From a virus, in the IMG/VR virus record IMGVR_UViG_3300009550_000024, positions 1 through 44,218 of that record: DNA of 44,218 nt; one strand, given 5' to 3'. Under the pieces are notes generated by a model. It was not told the DNA's origin. It did no database searches and worked only from the letters and a program-made list of their open reading frames with translations. This document shows, one piece after another, positions 39,196 through 44,218 of this stretch. The position numbers were made by a program, and so were the translations under genes. Position 1 is the first letter of the stretch; each line of letters begins with the position of its first letter.

Positions 39196-39303
39196 TTATC
39201 TGCCTTGACCACGGTATTTTGGTTTGTATGCCGTTTGTCCTTTGGACGCATTCTTAGAATGTACCCCAGGTCTTTTTGTTGTTATTTTTTTTCTATACTT
39301 CAC
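39196..39303 (-). CDS. Tiny highly basic protein (35 aa)
   Basis: A GTG at 39303, in a GTGA overlap with the preceding stop, opens a frame for a Lys/Arg/Gly-rich peptide beginning MKYRKKITTKRPGVHSKNAS and ending YKPKYRGQGR. The stop lies 1 nt from the next ATG (39194). I recall near-identical small proteins (TKRPGVHAK...YRGQGR) in marine flavophages, which supports it being real. It may bind nucleic acid or be a virion component; that is unproved. Confidence 0.7.
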   Translation of the reverse strand: MKYRKKITTKRPGVHSKNASKGQTAYKPKYRGQGR

Positions 39304-39545
39304 TCTCCAGGTTCAGCTGGTGTCCATTCTGGAGTAGCTAATAAAACTAGTATCTCTTCGTGAGTATAAGTCCCTACTGGAACTAATGACCCGTTAGTGA
39401 TAAAAGAAGGCTCTACCTGAAACGATAAAACGCCTTGCGTATTTGCTACATTTCTTCTCATTGTTTGAGCAGAAGATTGGTTCACCTGGCTGAATAAAAC
39501 TGAGTTCGTATCAGATAGGTTCATTACTACATAAGTTGTTGCCAT
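39300..39545 (-). CDS. Hypothetical protein (81 aa)
   Basis: The product MATTYVVMNLSDTNSVLFSQ... is Ser/Thr/Asn-rich with beta-strand character and ends WTPAEPGE. It lies downstream of the LamG-domain genes and has its own TAACTTTG box 14 nt before the ATG. It looks like a small structural protein or fibre accessory, but no family is recognised. Confidence 0.65.
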   Translation of the reverse strand: MATTYVVMNLSDTNSVLFSQVNQSSAQTMRRNVANTQGVLSFQVEPSFITNGSLVPVGTYTHEEILVLLATPEWTPAEPGE

Positions 39546-39559
39546 TTTTTTATTTTTTA

Positions 39560-39567
39560 CAAAGTTA
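39560..39567 (-). promoter_or_regulatory. Bacteroidota -7 promoter box TAACTTTG
   Basis: TAACTTTG on the minus strand lies 14 nt upstream of ATG 39545, in the 29-nt gap after the LamG gene. It is the tightest spacing among the five boxes. It would drive the small structural and lysis genes. Confidence 0.6.
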
Positions 39568-39574
39568 ATATTTT

Positions 39575-42500
39575 TTACGGAGTGTTAAGACCTGAAACTG
39601 TTATTGTAGCATTGCCATTTCCACCTGATACCGTGAGAACATCTCCTATTAGATAATCATTACCACCACTATTTATAGTTATTGCAGTTATAGCTCCTCC
39701 AGAAACAGTAGTTATATTAATTGTACAATTTGTACCACTACCACCCGTTGTTGCAATATTAGTCCCAGTAGAATACCCAGTTCCTCCAGTTGTTATTGTA
39801 GCATCACTAACTCCAGAAACTCTTGACACAACACTCATCCCACTTGATACTGCATTTGCCGTACTATATGGCGCATTACCTACTAAAGCTCCAACTGACA
39901 TTCCAGTTGACACTCCATTAGCTGTTGTACCTACACCGTTTGTTAAAGCTGTTTCAGCCAACCCATATCCAGTTCCATTATTACCAGCAGGCATTTCGTC
40001 TGCAAAAACCCATCCACTTACATAAGAGCTATTCTCACCTAACTGCCACCAAGATACAGGAGCTGTTCCAGAAAAATTATGTAAATTGCTAGGAAGACCT
40101 TCATTATAAATTTCTCTTATTTCAGAAGATGTTAAAGCATAAGTCCAAAGAGATACATTTGAAATAGAACCATTAAATTTATTTCCTCCAGCTTGAGAGC
40201 CACCAATCCAAAAATTTGCAGTTCCATTATACGGAGATGAAACACCATTAGAACTTGAGTTGTCTAAACTTCCATTTATATAAATTTTTAAATTTGTGCC
40301 ATCATTAATTAAAACAATATTATTCCAATTTCCATCATTTGTAACAGTGTCAGCGGTTATTTCATTTGAAGAATTATAACTACCTGAACTTGTAACCCAA
40401 AACCTGATTTTACCATCTGAGAGTTGATACATACCAAAAGTAGCTTGGCTTGAATTGTTTTGTGTTATTATATTAACTGTGGATGTCGTCGTGTATTTAG
40501 TCCAAAAACTTAAAGAAAAGGCACTTGTTAAGTTTATATGACCACAATCTATATAATCCGTTCCATCAAAGCTCATAGCATATTTACTATAAGGTGCAAC
40601 TGTTTGTAAGTCACTTTGAACAAGGTTTGTTTGAGACATTCCTGAGCTATCGCCAGCTAGTGCATTTACAAAGCCAGCGTAATCAGTAGCGCTGTTAGTA
40701 ATAGTAGCATTATTACTATTAGAACTTGAGTCTGTTAACCCTGAGGATAAATTATTAAGTTTCCACCATCCTTGAAGAGAAGTAAACGAGCTCATATCAG
40801 TTAAAGGAGTTCCATTATTATATAAAGTTTGTACTTCTGTTGGTGATAATACACTGTTGAATAATTTAAAATTAGAAACTTTAGCATCTAAATAATTAAG
40901 AGAGTTATTTGCAAAAGTTCCTATATCCCAGCCTTGATTTGGAAAAGTAAATGTTTTTATATGAGTTAAAGTAGCTGCTTGTTCACCATTTACGTAAGCT
41001 ATTCTTTCGCCAGTAGTTCGGTTTAACGTTATTGTTATTTGTTGCCAAATATTATCTCCTTGCGAAGCAAATGTCAAATAATTACTGTATTCGGAAACAT
41101 AAAATTCAAAATTAGCACCTCCTCTTTTCCATAAAGTTACGCCATTACTATTAGCTTGAGAAGTTTTATTAAAAATTCCCATATTATTATTAGATGTAGT
41201 AAGATTCACCCATATTGACATAGTAAAATCTCCTGTAAAATCAAGCTCAGATCCATTAGCAATATCAATTTTCTGTGAAGAAGCTCTAACTAAATTTATA
41301 GATGTATCATAAGTAGAAGTATTAGCATTATTATCTACACTCCACTCTGTACTTGAACTATTATAAATCTCACTTGCATCTAGTTTATACCAAGCTTTTA
41401 GATTAGAGTTTTGAGGTATACTAGCTAAAGTTCTTATTGGTGAGCCGTAATTGTAGATAGTAGTTACTTCTGATTGGCTTAACCCTTTAGTCCAAATCAT
41501 ACAATTTGATAATTCACCAGGCCAATTATAAAAATCATATATTCCTGCGCCTAAAATAAAATTATCAGAAACGCCTGTAATATTTCCTGATGTAGATTTA
41601 TAATCGTGTAAAATTCCGTTTATGTACAAACTTTGAGTTGTGCCATCATAAGTTCCAACTAAATTATACCATTTATTATCTTCAATAGTTATTGATACTT
41701 CGTTACCAGTATTAGATTGACCACCCACAGCTTGAACGCTGCCATTGTTTATTTTAAAAGCTGTATTTATTCCTTGTGTAGCGTATTGGTCACGCTTCCA
41801 AAATAACCCAAATGAAGTTGGGTTATTTGCCCCCACCTTGCTAAGTATTGCGTAATCACTTGTCCTATTTCCACCTGTTTTTTTAAACCATATAGAAACA
41901 GATAATTCAGCCATATTTGAATTTAAATCTGCAATTGTGCCTGCATTAATTAACCATATTGGTAATTGTGGATAATTACCTATTTCAAAAACATAATCTC
42001 CAATAGCATTATTTTCTGCTAAAAAGTTTCCGTTCCAAGCAGATGTACCTAAAGGATAATAAGCGATAGGTGGATTTGGTAAAGCCATTGGGTTTGAGAC
42101 GGATGTTCCACCGCCCCAAAGAGTTGTTATTTGGCTTTCTGAAAGTGCATAGTCAAAATAACACAACTCATTTAACTCTCCATTAAAAGAAGAACTTCCG
42201 TTAGGATAAACACCTATAGTTAAAGACTGGTTAGAAATCGCTGCTGAAGATGGAGTATCACTAGCATCTAAAGATCCATTAACGTAGATTTTTCTTGTAG
42301 TTCCATCGTAAGTTACAACGCCATAATACCAAACGTTTTGATTTATTGTAGTTGTACCAGCTAAATCGCTAGTGTAATTAGATCTAAAAACATTATTGTG
42401 AATTCTTATTCCATTTCTTTGAGATTGACCATACCCTGCAATTTCACCTTGACTGTTACTACTATTTCTTGATTTAAACCATACAGACCAAGAAAAAGGC

Positions 42501-42670
42501 AAATTGTTATCAGACGATCTTGTACCATTATTAACGTTACTAAGTGCTGTACTAAATCCTGATACGTTTATAATATCAGTAGGTATAAAATCTAAACTGT
42601 AATTAGAACTTTTACTCTGATTAGCATTTCTTGGCATTCGCCAGCCTGGACTTAAAAACTTTGTACTCAT
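39575..42670 (-). CDS. Multi-LamG-domain receptor-binding / tail-fibre protein (1031 aa)
   Basis: It starts MSTKFLSPGWRMPRNANQSK. It contains about four concanavalin/LamG jelly-roll modules (roughly residues 25-200, 215-420, 450-640, 690-880), each with a strand pattern such as WYNLVGTYDGTTQSLYING and WNNIVLINDGTNLKIYINGS, and linkers with LSQSEVTTIYNYG. Linkers between later modules contain NGVSTGMSVG repeats. The C-terminus (about 955-1031) is a Gly-rich beta repeat (GGTGYSTGTNIATTGGSGTN, then INSGGNDYLIGDVLTVSGG) frequent in phage fibres. It probably binds host surface glycans. Confidence 0.78.
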   Translation of the reverse strand: MSTKFLSPGWRMPRNANQSKSSNYSLDFIPTDIINVSGFSTALSNVNNGTRSSDNNLPFSWSVWFKSRNSSNSQGEIAGYGQSQRNGIRIHNNVFRSNYTSDLAGTTTINQNVWYYGVVTYDGTTRKIYVNGSLDASDTPSSAAISNQSLTIGVYPNGSSSFNGELNELCYFDYALSESQITTLWGGGTSVSNPMALPNPPIAYYPLGTSAWNGNFLAENNAIGDYVFEIGNYPQLPIWLINAGTIADLNSNMAELSVSIWFKKTGGNRTSDYAILSKVGANNPTSFGLFWKRDQYATQGINTAFKINNGSVQAVGGQSNTGNEVSITIEDNKWYNLVGTYDGTTQSLYINGILHDYKSTSGNITGVSDNFILGAGIYDFYNWPGELSNCMIWTKGLSQSEVTTIYNYGSPIRTLASIPQNSNLKAWYKLDASEIYNSSSTEWSVDNNANTSTYDTSINLVRASSQKIDIANGSELDFTGDFTMSIWVNLTTSNNNMGIFNKTSQANSNGVTLWKRGGANFEFYVSEYSNYLTFASQGDNIWQQITITLNRTTGERIAYVNGEQAATLTHIKTFTFPNQGWDIGTFANNSLNYLDAKVSNFKLFNSVLSPTEVQTLYNNGTPLTDMSSFTSLQGWWKLNNLSSGLTDSSSNSNNATITNSATDYAGFVNALAGDSSGMSQTNLVQSDLQTVAPYSKYAMSFDGTDYIDCGHINLTSAFSLSFWTKYTTTSTVNIITQNNSSQATFGMYQLSDGKIRFWVTSSGSYNSSNEITADTVTNDGNWNNIVLINDGTNLKIYINGSLDNSSSNGVSSPYNGTANFWIGGSQAGGNKFNGSISNVSLWTYALTSSEIREIYNEGLPSNLHNFSGTAPVSWWQLGENSSYVSGWVFADEMPAGNNGTGYGLAETALTNGVGTTANGVSTGMSVGALVGNAPYSTANAVSSGMSVVSRVSGVSDATITTGGTGYSTGTNIATTGGSGTNCTINITTVSGGAITAITINSGGNDYLIGDVLTVSGGNGNATITVSGLNTP

Positions 42671-42671
42671 A

Positions 42672-44218
42672 TTAATCTCCCATTCTGTACCAAGCCGCTG
42701 GCGTTGGTAGGTTAGTATTATTTTCTATATCTGCTGTTTTATTGCTACTTAAAGGTAATGAAGGCTCATATAGATCAAACTTAATTTGGTCAGCTGTTAA
42801 TGCTTTATCGAATATTGCTACTTCGTCTATTTTTCCATCCCAATAATTATAATCACCTCCAATGCTTAAAGGAGTAGAATTAGAAGGATATGCAACTTGA
42901 ACACTTGTTTGAGTATGTTTTAAAGTTCCATTTACGTAAACTTTTATTTGACTATTGTCATATTCATTTACTAATACTATATGATTCCAATTATTATTAA
43001 CTAAACCAAGCGAAGACAATGCTACATCTATTCTTTTGCTATTAACAGCACCATTTAGGTATAATTGAAAATTACCATTATCTTTATACCTTATTATAAA
43101 AACATAAGATGACACCCAGTTTTGTAAAAAAGACCTATCAGAACCACCTACTGTTCCATCTGCTTTAACCCAAGCTGATAAAGTAAAATTTGTAGCTCCA
43201 TCTTTTAAAGGGTCGTCGGTAATTTCCATATAATCATCATTACCATCAAAACTCATACTAAAATTATTAGCTATTTGATCTCCAACATATCCAGGTACAT
43301 AAGGTATTTTATCATCTGGAATCATATTATAACTCTGTGAGTTAGCGGTTGATACAGGTGCATCTCCTACACGATCTATAATATCTAAATTTGTTCCTAC
43401 ACCATTTGCGTAAGTTCCAGGTGCATCAGCTGATAGCATTGAAGTAGCAGTTCCAGAGCTAACACCATTAGGTGCTCCAGTAATTGAGTTAGGTAATGTA
43501 ATATCGTTGTTTACAAAATAAGCATTTTCACCAAGTCTCCACCAATTAGTAGGAGATAAAGTACTTATATCACCTGGCTTACCATTGTTATATATAGAAA
43601 GTATTTCAGCTTCTGTTAGTTTTTTATTAAAAATAGCAAACTCATCTAACAGTGAATTAGTTAAATAACCACCACTTGCCGTATTGCCAGAAAAACCTAA
43701 AGCATAATCTCTATTGGCTGATATACCTGTGACTATATTGGCATTAGAGTATGTATTTTCTAAACTTGCATCTATGTATAATTTAATTTCTCCACTAATT
43801 ATGGTTATAGCGATATGGTGCCAATTGCCATCTAAAAGTAAAGTGCTTACGTTTAAATCCGTTGTTTGATAAAGCGTAGTACCATTACCTGTTAAAAAAC
43901 GTAAATTAACACTTCCATTGAAGCGAACACAACCTAACATATCAGCGGAGCTACCACCTTGAGGCCAATTACTAATTAAATATTGATCTGCTGAGCCTAT
44001 TGCAGCTGTTTGTTTATACCATATTGAATAACTATAGCTCGTGTAAGATGCTGGTAAAGTAAAATTAGTGTCTACTCGTTGTGTAGTTGAAAACTTTAAA
44101 CTATAGTTACTATAAGGTGAATCAAATTGTAAATCACTTTGTTGTAAAGCTGTACTTGGTAAAGTTGTACTTACTCCATTTACTGGGATGTTAAAAGTAG
44201 AGGTTGTTACATCTCCAG
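42672..44218 (-). CDS. LamG-domain fibre protein, 5' end beyond the window
   Basis: The reading frame stays open from the stop at 42672 to the end of the window (514 residues visible), so the ATG at 43940 is internal and not the start. The part past 43940 encodes SDLQFDSPYSNYSLKFSTTQ and YSIWYKQTAAIGSADQYLIS, an ordinary LamG strand pattern. Two LamG modules are visible, with NWHHIAITIISGEIKLYIDA and NWNHIVLVNEYDNSQIKVYV. The protein ends abruptly after PAAWYRMGD, where module linkers normally continue. It is a paralogue of the next gene, 1 nt downstream. Confidence 0.78.
   Translation of the reverse strand, partial: GDVTTSTFNIPVNGVSTTLPSTALQQSDLQFDSPYSNYSLKFSTTQRVDTNFTLPASYTSYSYSIWYKQTAAIGSADQYLISNWPQGGSSADMLGCVRFNGSVNLRFLTGNGTTLYQTTDLNVSTLLLDGNWHHIAITIISGEIKLYIDASLENTYSNANIVTGISANRDYALGFSGNTASGGYLTNSLLDEFAIFNKKLTEAEILSIYNNGKPGDISTLSPTNWWRLGENAYFVNNDITLPNSITGAPNGVSSGTATSMLSADAPGTYANGVGTNLDIIDRVGDAPVSTANSQSYNMIPDDKIPYVPGYVGDQIANNFSMSFDGNDDYMEITDDPLKDGATNFTLSAWVKADGTVGGSDRSFLQNWVSSYVFIIRYKDNGNFQLYLNGAVNSKRIDVALSSLGLVNNNWNHIVLVNEYDNSQIKVYVNGTLKHTQTSVQVAYPSNSTPLSIGGDYNYWDGKIDEVAIFDKALTADQIKFDLYEPSLPLSSNKTADIENNTNLPTPAAWYRMGD

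Noticed and set aside
43938-43940. ATG at 43940 as the start of the outermost LamG gene
   Set aside because: The frame is open upstream to the window end and continues to encode normal LamG sequence.
1-44218. CRISPR array, tRNA, rRNA, insertion sequence, integrase or phage RNA polymerase
   Set aside because: No regularly spaced 24-40 bp repeats, cloverleaf sequences, transposase or integrase motifs, or polymerase signature motifs were noticed by eye on either strand; a dedicated tRNA scan and profile search were not possible here.

Overview
The window looks like one long piece of an AT-rich, tailed-phage genome infecting a member of the Bacteroidota, most likely a marine flavobacterium. Three things point to the host. 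At least five genes or small transcription units on the minus strand are preceded by a TAnCTTTG box, which fits the Bacteroidota -7 promoter consensus TAnnTTTG. Start codons lack Shine-Dalgarno sequences and instead follow A/T-rich leaders. The protein families (BT4734-like primase, Sak/DUF1071 annealing protein, DUF1599) are common in phages of this phylum. No integrase, repressor or other lysogeny gene is visible, so a lytic lifestyle is the simplest reading. No tape-measure, tail-tube or sheath gene is visible, while connector, nozzle and three large internal-virion-like genes are, so the virion is inferred to be podovirus-like (short-tailed).

Left arm (1-10602, plus strand): densely packed small genes, many joined by ATGA stop/start overlaps. 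They include a compact C5 cytosine methyltransferase, a stand-alone DnaA domain-IV-like protein, a Rad52-superfamily annealing protein (Sak type), a PD-(D/E)XK exonuclease, a short SSB-like protein ending in EEVPF, an iteron-like repeat array overlapping the start of a primase-helicase (AEP plus SF3), an SF2 helicase, a DUF1599 protein and a VRR-NUC nuclease. Together they form a replication and recombination module. No DNA polymerase is visible.

Right arm (10590-44218, minus strand, read right to left): LamG-domain receptor-binding or tail-fibre genes (the outermost runs off the window), a lysis cassette (M15 peptidase, XhlA-like protein, 3TM-type holin, with tiny genes between), a fibre with YadA-head-like repeats, a double-GroES-like protein, a putative small terminase, large terminase, portal, scaffold, major capsid protein, a conserved 247-aa protein, a separately transcribed 101-aa virion protein, two connector-like proteins, a 1693-aa nozzle-like protein, a nozzle accessory protein, and three internal virion or ejection proteins arranged like T7 gp14-gp15-gp16. 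An HNH endonuclease sits at the convergence of the two arms.

Transcription of the capsid region is broken up by two clear intrinsic terminators, one after the capsid gene and one after the 101-aa gene, with promoter boxes between them. This probably sets the high dosage of capsid components. The most unusual items are the iteron array with the DnaA-IV-like protein (a possible phage origin and initiator), the tandem GroES-like protein beside the terminase, the palindromic operator-like site before the 101-aa gene, and several conserved-looking tiny genes in the lysis and tail region.
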